The notes: a model not told the origin generated them from the letters alone. A DNA stretch of 64,000 bases from Candidatus Saccharibacteria bacterium UBA5170 (GCA_002413425.1 DHWY01000003.1:9838-73837), one strand, 5' to 3'. Counted from the stretch's first letter, positions 16,826-26,566 are shown. Numbers and translations are program-made.

Positions 16826-17638
16826 ATGAAACTTTCTAATATTTTCAGCAGGCGTAATCGCATTCTTTTGCGCGAACTAGTTATAACCGATTTTAAACTT
16901 CGCTATCAAGGTTCGGTGCTCGGATACCTCTGGTCACTGCTGAAGCCCTTGATGCTTTTCGCCATCCTTTACATTGTATTTGTAAAATTCTTTAAACTCG
17001 GAAAAGAAATCGAGCACTACCCTGTCTATTTGTTGCTCGGTATTGTCATGTGGACGTTTTTTACCGAGGCAACCGCTCAAGGTATGTCTGCAATCGTTGC
17101 GCGCGGTGATCTGATACGCAAGATTAATTTTCCTAAATACATTATCGTTGTTTCGGGTACTATCTCTGCACTCATCAATCTTCTCCTTAACCTCATTATT
17201 GTCTTCGTCTTCTTAATCATTAATGGGGTCGATATACGCTGGAGCCTTTTACTTCTCCCTATTAATATTGCTGAACTTTATATTTTTTCACTTGCAATTG
17301 CCTTTTTACTATCGGCAATGTTTGTTAAATTTCGCGACATATCTCACATATGGGAGGTCGTCTTACAGGGTGCGTTCTACGCAACTCCAATTCTTTATCC
17401 AGTTAGTATGGTAGTTGCGGTCAGCCCTATAGCGGCGAAAGTATTGATGTTAAACCCTGTCGCGCAGATTATACAGGATGCTAGGTATAATACCGTGACA
17501 CACCAGACGGTTACGGTGAATAGTCTCATAAACAATCCATTTATTGCTGCAATACCTTACGTGTTGGTCTTGCTATCGATTCTATGGGCCAGTTGGTATT
17601 TTAAGAAAAGCCAAAAATATTTTGCGGAGAACGTGTAG
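16826..17638 (+). CDS. Polysaccharide ABC exporter permease (Wzm-like, ABC-2 type)
   Basis: 270 aa from MKLSNIFSRRNRILLRELV. This start is preferred over an ATG 129 nt upstream because homologues begin here and the -10 lies in between. LLRELVITDFKLRYQGSVLGYLWSLLKPL is the classical ABC-2 amphipathic N-terminus. Six helices follow, with LLPINIAELYIFSLAIAFLLSA and FYATPILYPVSMV. It forms the pore of an ABC exporter of lipid-linked polysaccharide together with the ATPase that starts 1 nt after its stop. Confidence 0.9.
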   Translation: MKLSNIFSRRNRILLRELVITDFKLRYQGSVLGYLWSLLKPLMLFAILYIVFVKFFKLGKEIEHYPVYLLLGIVMWTFFTEATAQGMSAIVARGDLIRKINFPKYIIVVSGTISALINLLLNLIIVFVFLIINGVDIRWSLLLLPINIAELYIFSLAIAFLLSAMFVKFRDISHIWEVVLQGAFYATPILYPVSMVVAVSPIAAKVLMLNPVAQIIQDARYNTVTHQTVTVNSLINNPFIAAIPYVLVLLSILWASWYFKKSQKYFAENV

Positions 17639-18820
17639 ATGAGTGAAAACGAACCCGCTGTAGTAGTTAAAGATTTGTATAAGACCTTTAAGTTACCGCA
17701 CGAGCAACACAGCGGGCTTAAGCAGCATGTCGTCAATATATTTAGTGGCAACAAGGGATACGAAATACAAAAGGTCTTGAGTGATGTATCTTTTGAGATT
17801 AAAAAAGGCGAATTTTTTGGTATTGTTGGTCGCAACGGAAGCGGTAAAAGTACTCTCCTTAAGCTACTAGCTGGTATATACGTTCCTGACAAAGGACTTG
17901 TTCAGGTTAATGGCAGCCTTACACCCTTTATTGAGCTTGGTGTTGGTTTCAACCCAGAGCTGACTGGTCGTGAAAATGTTTTTATGAATGGTGCACTGCT
18001 TGGTTTTAGCCGAAAAGAAATGGAAGACATGTACGACGATATCGTGCAGTTCTCTGAAATTGAAAAGTTTATGGATCAAAAGCTAAAAAATTACTCATCG
18101 GGTATGCAGGTCCGATTGGCATTCTCTATTGCAATCAGAGCAAGAAGCGACATTCTACTTATTGATGAGGTTCTTGCTGTCGGTGATGCTGCTTTTCAAC
18201 AGAAATGCTATCGCTATTTTGACGAGCTTAAAAAGGCTAACAGAACTATTATATTAGTTTCACATGATATGAGTGCAATTAAGCAATTTTGTGATCGCGC
18301 AATTCTTATTTCGAACGGCAAGGTGATACTCGACGGTAAACCCGGTGATGTCGCTGTAGAGTATGAGCGTCTAAACTATGATAAAGAAGTAAACACTGAA
18401 GATAGCAGCGTCGGTAAGGTAGATAAAAGGGTCACTTTATCAACACTTAATCCTAAAGGTAAGAATGTTGATACATTCGAATACAACACGGGTATTACAC
18501 TTAAAGTCGAATGGACGGATGAATATAAAGTAGGTGCAGTGGGTTTCTTGATATACAAAAACCAAGAGCTGATTTTTGCTACTAACTCTTTTAGTTATGG
18601 TGAGTTTTTAGATAAAAGAGAGGCTTGTCTAAACCTTAAGCTAGACCTTGGCAACGGGAGGTATAATGTACGAGTTGGTCTATTTGGACAAGAAGGACGA
18701 CACGATTTTCTGGGTATGTTTGATGATAAAACCATAGTCATCTATAACCAGCCCCAGAAAGACAAACAAGGAAATGAATACGAAGGCGTTCTATTACTTG
18801 ATAACGAATGGATAAGCTAG
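17639..18820 (+). CDS. Polysaccharide ABC exporter ATPase with C-terminal glycan-binding domain (Wzt-like)
   Basis: 393 aa. The ATPase part (about 1-240) has GRNGSGKST (Walker A, residues 64-72), YSSGMQVRLAFSIA (signature) and ILLIDEVLAVGD (Walker B). The C-terminal 150 residues form a beta-rich Wzt_C-like domain with NTGITLKVEW and RYNVRVGLFG, which in known exporters recognises the modified end of the O-polysaccharide. The gene directly follows wzm. Its downstream neighbour is a methyltransferase, the kind of enzyme that often makes the terminal cap read by Wzt. Confidence 0.92.
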   Translation: MSENEPAVVVKDLYKTFKLPHEQHSGLKQHVVNIFSGNKGYEIQKVLSDVSFEIKKGEFFGIVGRNGSGKSTLLKLLAGIYVPDKGLVQVNGSLTPFIELGVGFNPELTGRENVFMNGALLGFSRKEMEDMYDDIVQFSEIEKFMDQKLKNYSSGMQVRLAFSIAIRARSDILLIDEVLAVGDAAFQQKCYRYFDELKKANRTIILVSHDMSAIKQFCDRAILISNGKVILDGKPGDVAVEYERLNYDKEVNTEDSSVGKVDKRVTLSTLNPKGKNVDTFEYNTGITLKVEWTDEYKVGAVGFLIYKNQELIFATNSFSYGEFLDKREACLNLKLDLGNGRYNVRVGLFGQEGRHDFLGMFDDKTIVIYNQPQKDKQGNEYEGVLLLDNEWIS

Positions 18821-19723
18821 ATGTCAAATTATAGCTCAAGTAAATTTAAAGAAGACTCGAATACACCCTGGTATAAAGTTTTTAATCTTATAAAAGACAA
18901 ACAAGTTGTTCTAGACATTGGTTGCAGTAGCGGTAACTTTGGAAAAGAACTTATTGATCAAAAACACTGTACGGTAGATGGTGTTGAGTTAAATCTAGAT
19001 GACGCGAGACTCGCAAAAAAGAAATTACGTAAGGTCTTCAGCTTTAATATTGAAGAGGGTGCCCCAAAAGAGCTTTGGGGTCAATACGACGTTGTCTGTT
19101 TTGGCGATGTTATTGAACACTTAGTGAATCCCGTTGTAGCTCTAGAAAATACAAAACAACTTCTAAAAAAGAACGGGAAGGTCGTATTCTCAATACCAAA
19201 TATGGCTCATATGTCCGTTAGGCTAATGCTTTTAGGTGGAAATTTCGAATACGGCGAGACGGGATTATTAGACAAAACCCACCTACATTTCTACGACGAG
19301 AAAGAGGTGTATAGGGTGTTTAATGAGGCCTCATTAAACATTGATAAAATTGATTATGTGCGTAGAGATATTCCCACCGACGTACTTAAACGAATACTGG
19401 CTACGCTTGGCCTTAAGGCAGATAAGTCATTCATTGAAAATTCGAAGAAGGTTAACGCAAGCGCGTATCAGTTTATAGGTATTTCTTCAATGTCGCAAAA
19501 GAGTGACATTAAGCAACGACCAAAACTTAGCCCTGCAATCAATGAAATGGAACAGCATATAAAGTATATAAAAGATGTTCATGCGGCACAAATCAAGGCA
19601 CATAAAAAAAGGATTAATGAGCTAGAGTCACAAGTCACAAGACTATCGGGTGAACTAGAGGGTATAAAAAACAATAAAGGTTACAAACTTCTATCAAAAA
19701 TAGCGAGCAAAAAGCAAAATTAG
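18821..19723 (+). CDS. SAM-dependent class I methyltransferase with C-terminal coiled coil
   Basis: 300 aa. Motif I is VLDIGCSSGNFG (about residue 30), followed by VVCFGDVIEHLVNP and GKVVFSIPNM, a UbiE/WbdD-like fold. Residues 235-290 are charged and heptad-like (KRINELESQVTRLSGELEG), a likely coiled coil. Placed right after Wzt (0-nt gap), it may methylate the non-reducing end of the glycan and act as a length ruler as WbdD does; this is inference. Its stop overlaps the convergent GT2 stop by 4 nt. Confidence 0.8.
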   Translation: MSNYSSSKFKEDSNTPWYKVFNLIKDKQVVLDIGCSSGNFGKELIDQKHCTVDGVELNLDDARLAKKKLRKVFSFNIEEGAPKELWGQYDVVCFGDVIEHLVNPVVALENTKQLLKKNGKVVFSIPNMAHMSVRLMLLGGNFEYGETGLLDKTHLHFYDEKEVYRVFNEASLNIDKIDYVRRDIPTDVLKRILATLGLKADKSFIENSKKVNASAYQFIGISSMSQKSDIKQRPKLSPAINEMEQHIKYIKDVHAAQIKAHKKRINELESQVTRLSGELEGIKNNKGYKLLSKIASKKQN

Positions 19724-20637
19724 TTTTTCGGTAAAACTCCCTTTTTAAGACGCATAAATCTCTTTATGAATTCTAGATTTGATCTGTCTTTGTTTTTTAC
19801 AAAGAGAGCAAAAGAATTTAACATGATAGTTAGAACGACAAACGGATAGCTAATTGGTTTGTGGATTCTAAAGAATGTTTTCATGCTGACATAGAAGGTT
19901 ACTGCTTTATTGAGGTCGTTCCATTTTGAAAACGAAACTCCACCGTCATGCACAACGCTTGACTCCACGTCAAATAAAAGCTTATAACCTTTTTTACGTG
20001 CGCGGTACGACCATTCGACGTCTTCGAACCATATGGCGAATTCTTCACTCAACAAGCCAATACTTTCAAGCTTCTCTTTGCTTGTAAAAATGCATGCTCC
20101 AGGGATTTGTTCGACTAATTGAGACTTATCGCCTAGCTGCTCCTGGTATCTATTAACGAGATAGCTATTCTTAAGCGCGTGAGGCCGCAAGAAGGTCGAG
20201 AAGGCAGCAACGGTCAATAGTGTAGGCGCTTTAAGATAATAACCGTCTGTGGCGTCGCTACCGTCACTGTGTAGCATGCGTGGCCCCACAGCAGCGATAT
20301 CTTTGTCGCTATTAAAAGCATTTAACATGTTCATAACGGAGCCCGGCTGCATTATCGCATCTGGGTTAAGGATGATGTAGTAATCAAAGTCTTGATCGAT
20401 GAAATACCGCAGGCCTTGATTGACCGCGACTGAAAAGCCAGTGTTGGTATCATTAGCAATGACATGGCACATTTTTAATTTATTTGCTTCGACAACCGAT
20501 TTGTCGCTCGAATAATTATCGATAACACAGGTCTCGAGATGTAAATCAGCGCTACTTTGGCTAGTAAAACTCTCTACGCATTTTTTTAGATCAGCCGCAG
20601 AATTATAGGATACAACAACGGCACCAATTCTTTTCAT
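19720..20637 (-). CDS. GT2 glycosyltransferase
   Basis: 305 aa. GAVVVSYNSAADLKKCVESF, CVIDNYSSDKS, YYIILNPDAIMQ (DXD-like NPD) and FAIWFEDVEWSYRARKKGY identify a WbbL-like GT2 enzyme. A hydrophobic C-terminal segment (about 262-282) may touch the membrane. It overlaps the previous gene's end by 4 nt and belongs to the leftward cluster that starts at 26.5 kb. The sugar specificity cannot be read from the sequence. Confidence 0.82.
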   Translation of the reverse strand: MKRIGAVVVSYNSAADLKKCVESFTSQSSADLHLETCVIDNYSSDKSVVEANKLKMCHVIANDTNTGFSVAVNQGLRYFIDQDFDYYIILNPDAIMQPGSVMNMLNAFNSDKDIAAVGPRMLHSDGSDATDGYYLKAPTLLTVAAFSTFLRPHALKNSYLVNRYQEQLGDKSQLVEQIPGACIFTSKEKLESIGLLSEEFAIWFEDVEWSYRARKKGYKLLFDVESSVVHDGGVSFSKWNDLNKAVTFYVSMKTFFRIHKPISYPFVVLTIMLNSFALFVKNKDRSNLEFIKRFMRLKKGVLPKN

Positions 20638-22475
20638 AAATTATTCCCTTTTATCTTATTTCTAGTACCGATAACGACACGCGACACACACTTATGTGGA
20701 TGTTTTTTTGCTGCGATAATTGCATGGTGGTAGCTATGTTTTAGTAGTCGGTACGGTAGTTTTACAATTTCCTTAAAATAACCCTTTACTCTGTAAAGTT
20801 CCAGCCACCAAAAAAAACCAAGGCCGTATAGTTCGGGGTGAAGTTCTTCCAGACATTTAACAACTGCAGGTAGTTTTGCTTGAGATTGACCATCTCTGCT
20901 TGAACCCTCGTGTCTCCTGTATAAGAAAATAGGTTCATTGATATACGAAAACTTTTTCGTTAAAGTTGACATCGTAAGGTACAGTTCCCAGTCTTCAAAT
21001 CCAATTGACATTTTATCCTTGTAGCCACCAGATTCCCTAAAAATAGATGTTTTCATAAGGGCACTATTGTGTATGAAATTAACACTTCTGAGTAAGCGAT
21101 GATTAAACTTTGCTGTTTTTTGCACTCTATCGACTGCACCGAACATGAGCATATCCGTATACACCACATCGCTATTATCTTCGCGTGCTCTGCGGGTACA
21201 CTGATAGATGTAATTAGGCGTTAATATGTCATCTGCATCTAGAAAGATCATCCAGTTTGTGTCGACATGCGTGAGCGCAAGGTTTTTTGTTTTTATAATG
21301 CCATGGTTCTCTTGGTTAATGAGAGTATATTTAATAGGACTTTTCTGCCGTTTTTTCTTATCAATAAAGCGAGTAATGACATCCGCACTATCATCAGTCG
21401 ATCCATCGTTAATTACGATAACGTGGGCCGGCTGGAGGGTTTGTCGTTCTAATGATTCAAGGGCCTCGACGACGTAATCCGAATAGTTATAACACGGCAC
21501 GACTACTGTAACATCTTCAAAGCCTTCACTTGGCAGCAATATTTTTTTAATATAACTTTGACCAAGCTTATGAATTGTGCGACGTTTCAGCAAAAGCGAT
21601 GGAATAGCTAGGATATTTATAAGATATGCTTTCACCATGGCCTTATCGTGGTTGTTGGGTATTTTGCGGTTGTTGTTTAGTGATATCAGGAACTCTTTAC
21701 TGTACACATGCATAAACTTATGCAAATATTTAAAATCGTAGTTTTTAAAAACAAAACGAAAACGGTTGCGATGCATTTGATAAAAGAAGAAAAATGGTTG
21801 ATGAGCACTGCTTGCTCCAACCTTGTGCCATACCTTTGCATTCGGCGTATAGATAGCCTTAAATCCTGCGCGTTTTGCACGAGCAATAAAGTCAGTTTCT
21901 TCATAGTAGGCAAAGAAGCTATTGTCGAGATATCCAATCCTATCGATAACCTTTCTTGAGACGAGTAGGTTAGATCCTGATAAATTATTAGCATCGGTGA
22001 CTTTGTTGCCGTAATGTAACATAACGGTATGACCCGTTACGGGGTTGACCGTTTGATAGCTCGAGAATGAACTACCTGTATTAAAAGCTTCCTCCTTCTG
22101 GTTCCAGTTGTACGCACAGCCTCCTATAATATCGGCTTTATATTCTCGGCTTGCATTGACTAGCTCCGTGAGCCAGTTTTTATCTACAACAAGGTCGTTG
22201 TTAAGTAGTGCAACGAAATCACCTTTTGAGTGGCGAAGTCCTTCAATATGACCACCGGTAAAGCCTGTATTCTTAGGAAGAGCGATAAGGTTAATACCTT
22301 TTATATCCTTAAGAGTGTCCACTGAGCCGTCCGTTGATCCATTATCGATAACGATAAGTTCACAATTTGGATAAGCTAATTCTTTTAACGACTCGATACA
22401 CCTAACAGTGTCATCTTTTCCGTTCCAGTTTAAAATAACGATGCTTACAAGAGGCGTGGTAGTTTTCTTAACCAT
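20634..22475 (-). CDS. Two-domain GT2 glycosyltransferase
   Basis: 613 aa with two GT-A domains. Domain 1 (about 1-300) has VSIVILNWNGKDDTVRCIESL, LIVIDNGSTDGS and FVALLNNDLVVD. Domain 2 (about 318-540) has VTVVVPCYNYSDYVVEALESL, VIVINDGSTDDS and MIFLDADDIL, then GFEDWELYL. Two active sites in one chain suggest a polymerase-like or bifunctional enzyme adding two residues in turn. It overlaps both neighbours (4 and 8 nt), so it is tightly coupled within the operon. Confidence 0.85.
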   Translation of the reverse strand: MVKKTTTPLVSIVILNWNGKDDTVRCIESLKELAYPNCELIVIDNGSTDGSVDTLKDIKGINLIALPKNTGFTGGHIEGLRHSKGDFVALLNNDLVVDKNWLTELVNASREYKADIIGGCAYNWNQKEEAFNTGSSFSSYQTVNPVTGHTVMLHYGNKVTDANNLSGSNLLVSRKVIDRIGYLDNSFFAYYEETDFIARAKRAGFKAIYTPNAKVWHKVGASSAHQPFFFFYQMHRNRFRFVFKNYDFKYLHKFMHVYSKEFLISLNNNRKIPNNHDKAMVKAYLINILAIPSLLLKRRTIHKLGQSYIKKILLPSEGFEDVTVVVPCYNYSDYVVEALESLERQTLQPAHVIVINDGSTDDSADVITRFIDKKKRQKSPIKYTLINQENHGIIKTKNLALTHVDTNWMIFLDADDILTPNYIYQCTRRAREDNSDVVYTDMLMFGAVDRVQKTAKFNHRLLRSVNFIHNSALMKTSIFRESGGYKDKMSIGFEDWELYLTMSTLTKKFSYINEPIFLYRRHEGSSRDGQSQAKLPAVVKCLEELHPELYGLGFFWWLELYRVKGYFKEIVKLPYRLLKHSYHHAIIAAKKHPHKCVSRVVIGTRNKIKGNNL

Positions 22476-23493
22476 GTAATTTCCTTCTAAGCGCCTTAAT
22501 GGGATTATTTAAAGGTGGTGCGCTGGGCGTGAGGATCTGCAGATACGTCTCTTTTTCTACTGCTCTATGTTTGCTGATATAGCTTCTTTTGCGGTACATT
22601 AGCGGCGATAGCACTATTCCGACAACAAATCCGCGCATGTAAGCCCAAAAGAGCGTTTTATTGCTTCTATAGAGAAATTGCATATTTGCCAAGTGGCTGA
22701 CAGCGATTTTTTTAAACTTTTTTCGCAAAACAATAATAGGAACATTTTTTGTCAAAAGCCATATAAGATTACGGGTGCCCCAGTACATCTTTTTTGTAGA
22801 CACTCGCTCGCCAGTAACGGAGCCGATGTGAATAGCGGTAGCTTTAGCAACAAAGGCATGTTTCCACCCACGAGAGAAGGCTCTGAGTAGCATATCAACA
22901 TCTTCAACATATGCAAAAAAACGATCGTCCAGCAGATTGCCTTTGTAGCTAATATCATCAATAAGTGTTCGACGTAGTATGACAGCAGCAGCGTTTGGGC
23001 CAACCGAAGTTATCTCTAGATCCTTTGTTGTTTTACCCGATGCACGTTGTCGAGGAATGAACCCCTCTTCTAGATAGATACCAGTGCTGTCGTAGGTATC
23101 CATAGCGCCAGTAGAGTAGTTTGATCCTTGCGCAAGTCCCACGTCCTTGTGGGTCCTCATATATCCAAGCATGGTCTTTAGCCAGTTTGGCGACAGCTCG
23201 GCATCATTATTAAGAAGGACAATATACTGAAGTTTGGGGTGATTTTCTAAAAGAAGCTTAATTCCTTGATTGTTTGCCTTGGCGTAGCCAAGGTTCTTCT
23301 CGTTACGGAAATATGTTAATTGGGATACTAACTGATGAGTCTTGACTATGTCGTTCGTATTATCGTTTGATCCGTTATCTACAACGACTACATGAAACGA
23401 CTTTTCTGATTGTTCGTAGAGTGCGTCAAGACAATTTTTGAGTAGTTTTGCGCCATTCCAAGAGAGCACAACAAATCCAACTTTAGGTATCAT
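22468..23493 (-). CDS. GT2 glycosyltransferase
   Basis: 341 aa. VGFVVLSWNGAKLLKNCLDAL, VVVDNGSNDN, YIVLLNNDAELS and FAYVEDVDMLLRAFSRGW mark a WbbL-type GT2 enzyme. A hydrophobic stretch near residues 285-305 may be membrane-associated. On the minus strand TGT-TAGAAT ends 6 nt before the ATG, which may be an internal leaderless promoter within the operon. The preceding gene ends 17 nt upstream. Confidence 0.83.
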   Translation of the reverse strand: MIPKVGFVVLSWNGAKLLKNCLDALYEQSEKSFHVVVVDNGSNDNTNDIVKTHQLVSQLTYFRNEKNLGYAKANNQGIKLLLENHPKLQYIVLLNNDAELSPNWLKTMLGYMRTHKDVGLAQGSNYSTGAMDTYDSTGIYLEEGFIPRQRASGKTTKDLEITSVGPNAAAVILRRTLIDDISYKGNLLDDRFFAYVEDVDMLLRAFSRGWKHAFVAKATAIHIGSVTGERVSTKKMYWGTRNLIWLLTKNVPIIVLRKKFKKIAVSHLANMQFLYRSNKTLFWAYMRGFVVGIVLSPLMYRKRSYISKHRAVEKETYLQILTPSAPPLNNPIKALRRKLHG

Positions 23494-23510
23494 AAGTATA
23501 TTCTAACAGA

Positions 23511-25967
23511 TTACTGGACGGTTGTGGTGAACGACATACCCTGGTAAGGGATTAAGTCATAGCCATCGATAGCTAATGAGAATTGTTCTGTATAAATACC
23601 GGCTGTATCGGGGGCTTTCCATGTGAAGTCAAACTCTCCAACTTGGCCAGGGTTTACGGATGGAGTTTGCATCCGAATTTGATTAGTCGTCCCCAGCCAA
23701 TTTGGGTCACTAGGATTCGCAAAGCGCGACTGCCGATACCATGGGTTGTACATAAGGACGCGTGCTGCACCCCCGTGGAATACACCTGGGGTGTTTCCAT
23801 CGGCGTACCATATAGTATTGGAATTATTTTTTATCATTAGTTTACCTGTAGCAATCTGCCCTCGAGACATCACGCCAGGTGGGTTAATTGTTCCGACAAC
23901 AGTTGTATAACTATAATTTTTAGGAGCGATAGTTATATCTTTTCCAACAAAAGGGCTGGAGAAATATACTCCGTCTAATGCGAACCGTAATTCAGTGAAA
24001 GAAACAGATGAATCATAAGATGCGACAAAGGGTATGTCAAATTCACCAATAGCACCAGGCGCTACAGAGATACCCGCAAGCTTAACTTGATTCTTTGTGC
24101 CTAGCCAAGCTGGATCTGTAGATTCTGCAAGGGGGTTATTCCTGTAGCCGGACATCATGAGGCGAACCGGACTTACTCCGACGGGGGTATTTCCATCGGA
24201 GTACCACGTGGCAGACCCGGTGTTTTTAAGCTGTATTTTAGCGACGTAGCGCTGACCAGGTATCATCTGAGAGGGTATGTCCGTTGACGTTACTGAAAAG
24301 AGGTAAGCCTGAGATTCCGAAGTGATTGTGAGAGGAACGGATGGGGGGAGGGGGGTCGCGCCGTCGAGTACTAATCCAAAACTAGTTGTTTGTTGTCCTG
24401 GTGTACCTGGAGCACGAATGGAAAACTGGAAGTTTGCGGTGTCACCGGGGTTGATAGGATTACCCTGTAGACCAATTTGATTGTTGGCAAGCCAAGTTGC
24501 AGAGTCATAAAAAGGAGAGGCACTATAGCTTGGATTGAGCGTATAAAGTCGCATCGCTGCTGCGCCAGTCGGGTGATTATTCTCGGTGTACCAAACGACA
24601 TTACCGGTATTTTTGATTTGATAGCTAACCGAAGTCGCAAGGTCGGTAGGTAGGGTTGCTGGCACTGGGGTTTGGCTTACCACTGAGTAGCTATAGTTTG
24701 GGGAGGGGGTGTTAACGCCCCAAGACATACCGATACTAGCGTAAAAATGAACACCGTCTAATACGGGCGCGAAACTCATCGCATAATTGTTAACTGCTTG
24801 CAAGGGTCCCCTGAGGGTCGCGGTAAAGGTTGCTATTTGACCATTTGCGACACTTGATTGGTCCATTCTGATTTGATTTTTTGTTCCTAACCATGCAGGA
24901 TCTGCGGTATTGGCAAAAGGTGAATCTGTATAACCAAGCATTCCTAGGCGTGTTGGATGTTCTCCGTTCGGTACGTTTCCGTCTGAATACCACGTCACCC
25001 CCGATTGGTTAACAAGTGAAACTTGAACGGAATAGACCTGGTTGGGAAGCAGGGTAGACGGTGGGTTTGTAGCCCCCGCAAACGCGTACCCTGGACCAAT
25101 AGTGCTGCCAAACCAGTCTGTAAAGTATAGGAAGAAGTTACGATTACCATAGGCCCCACAGCTATCACCTATTCCGTAGCCAGCATTTAGAGCTGACTGG
25201 TTTGGTTGGTATGGCGTGTAATTATATAATGCCTGAGTTGAGCGGTTGACAATATTTACGGTTGTACCGCCACATGAGGTATTAGGGTTATATTGGATGT
25301 AGTTATTGCCAAGTATATAGGGTGTATACCAGTTGGGGTTGTTGACAATAATAGCGTGGAACATAGTACCCGACCACGTCAACTGATTGGTTAGTCCGAA
25401 ATATTGGCTATCGCAAGCTGCGGTGTCTGGACAGCCATAACCAGTAGCTGTTCTATACTGTGACGGTAACGGCCATGAGTCCGTAACGAGACCTTGTTCT
25501 TTTTGCAACAATACAATTAAGACTTGGGGGTTAATCTGATATTTTTGGGCAACGTTATAGATAATTTGAGCAGAGCCTAGGCCATTCTCTGTGTAGTCTT
25601 TTAGGCAAGGGTATGGAGGTGCGGGCCACCCGACCAGAGCGGCATACTGTGCATGAGTAAGGTCCGGGCGACCGAAATCAGATGCGGGCTGTGTACCATT
25701 AGTATCGCATGATGGTACCTTGCTATTGAGGAAGGTCTGAATCTGACTGACATTCATCGAAGTATTGTTTGTAAATACACTATCGTCAATAATATGCCCG
25801 GCGTTAAACCCAACTACTGGACTAGCGTGGGTAGTATCAACCACCATACTCGACATGACAAAGAGAGTTCCGAGGAATAAGGCTAAGTACAAAACGTAAC
25901 GACTACCTCCCATTGCCGCTGAAGAGTGTTGGTGTTTTGTCGTAGTGTTTATTATAGTCTCGTTCAT
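23511..25967 (-). CDS. Secreted lysozyme-like protein with four Ig-like (NBR1-type) repeats
   Basis: 818 aa. A membrane or signal segment lies at residues 23-45. Residues 50-295 form a domain containing QKYQINPQVLIVLLQKEQGLV, where Glu157 sits like the acid of lytic transglycosylases, followed by YFGLTNQLTWSG and several Cys. Four repeats of about 120 aa follow (about 300-416, 425-548, 556-680, 686-816), each with a W-Y-(S/A)-D-G-N-x-P stretch, P-x-R-L and usually DPAWLGT-x-NQI, resembling the Ig-like domain of NBR1. It probably sits on the surface and binds or trims wall polymer. It is 6 nt from the anchored protein upstream. Confidence 0.65.
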   Translation of the reverse strand: MNETIINTTTKHQHSSAAMGGSRYVLYLALFLGTLFVMSSMVVDTTHASPVVGFNAGHIIDDSVFTNNTSMNVSQIQTFLNSKVPSCDTNGTQPASDFGRPDLTHAQYAALVGWPAPPYPCLKDYTENGLGSAQIIYNVAQKYQINPQVLIVLLQKEQGLVTDSWPLPSQYRTATGYGCPDTAACDSQYFGLTNQLTWSGTMFHAIIVNNPNWYTPYILGNNYIQYNPNTSCGGTTVNIVNRSTQALYNYTPYQPNQSALNAGYGIGDSCGAYGNRNFFLYFTDWFGSTIGPGYAFAGATNPPSTLLPNQVYSVQVSLVNQSGVTWYSDGNVPNGEHPTRLGMLGYTDSPFANTADPAWLGTKNQIRMDQSSVANGQIATFTATLRGPLQAVNNYAMSFAPVLDGVHFYASIGMSWGVNTPSPNYSYSVVSQTPVPATLPTDLATSVSYQIKNTGNVVWYTENNHPTGAAAMRLYTLNPSYSASPFYDSATWLANNQIGLQGNPINPGDTANFQFSIRAPGTPGQQTTSFGLVLDGATPLPPSVPLTITSESQAYLFSVTSTDIPSQMIPGQRYVAKIQLKNTGSATWYSDGNTPVGVSPVRLMMSGYRNNPLAESTDPAWLGTKNQVKLAGISVAPGAIGEFDIPFVASYDSSVSFTELRFALDGVYFSSPFVGKDITIAPKNYSYTTVVGTINPPGVMSRGQIATGKLMIKNNSNTIWYADGNTPGVFHGGAARVLMYNPWYRQSRFANPSDPNWLGTTNQIRMQTPSVNPGQVGEFDFTWKAPDTAGIYTEQFSLAIDGYDLIPYQGMSFTTTVQ

Positions 25968-25973
25968 AATGGC

Positions 25974-26540
25974 TTACTGTAATGTTATGGTTTTAGTTGC
26001 AGATCCTGTGAGTGTGGAGCTGTCATAGGTAATAAGCGCTTGCCACGCTCCGGTGGACAATTCAGACGTTGGTACGTCAAAACCTTTGCAGGTTGAGGTG
26101 CTCGCAAGTGCTTGCGTATCAGCGGTTTTTATGACAGTAGGCTGTCCCGCGCGCGTGAGAGTAAGGGTACATGTCCCCGTATTTTCAACAGCGCTTATAA
26201 GTACTCTAATTTGCAGGGTTGAACCATTTTGATTTGCGGCTGTAACTGTCACTTGAACGTTTTTCTTTGTACTGCCAGTTATTGGTGTTGGGGCGGGCGG
26301 AGTATCGCTTGAGTTGGTTGAACCTGATTTAATCTGAGAGCCAGACTTCTGCTGTTCGGAAGTTGCAGGCCCATAATTAACTGAGCCATTGCCACTAGGC
26401 GAGTTTGTGGGTGATTTCCAGCCGAATAGGTTACCATTAAAAACATACACATAAGTCAGGGCCCCTGCGACTAATAATACTGCTATGCTACTGGCAATAA
26501 TTAGCTTTTTTGAAAATCTTTTTTTTGAATTAATAATCAT
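25974..26540 (-). CDS. Membrane-anchored protein with Ser/Thr/Gly-rich linker
   Basis: 188 aa, not recognised as a named family. A Lys/Arg-rich start is followed by a helix at about residues 14-34. A low-complexity Ser/Gly/Thr/Pro linker (about 38-92) leads to a C-terminal beta-rich domain with two Cys (CTLTLTRAG and TSTCKGF) that could form a disulfide. It is the first gene of the leftward surface cluster and has a full TTGACA/TATAAT promoter. It may display or partner the large Ig-repeat protein encoded 6 nt downstream. Confidence 0.6.
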   Translation of the reverse strand: MIINSKKRFSKKLIIASSIAVLLVAGALTYVYVFNGNLFGWKSPTNSPSGNGSVNYGPATSEQQKSGSQIKSGSTNSSDTPPAPTPITGSTKKNVQVTVTAANQNGSTLQIRVLISAVENTGTCTLTLTRAGQPTVIKTADTQALASTSTCKGFDVPTSELSTGAWQALITYDSSTLTGSATKTITLQ

Positions 26541-26566
26541 GTTTGTTTTTACCTTAATTTACCTAA

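Noticed and set aside
23511..25967. Direct DNA repeats or CRISPR in the Ig-repeat gene
   Set aside because: The similarity is at protein level in 120-aa repeats, with no short regularly spaced DNA repeats. No CRISPR array is visible anywhere in the window.
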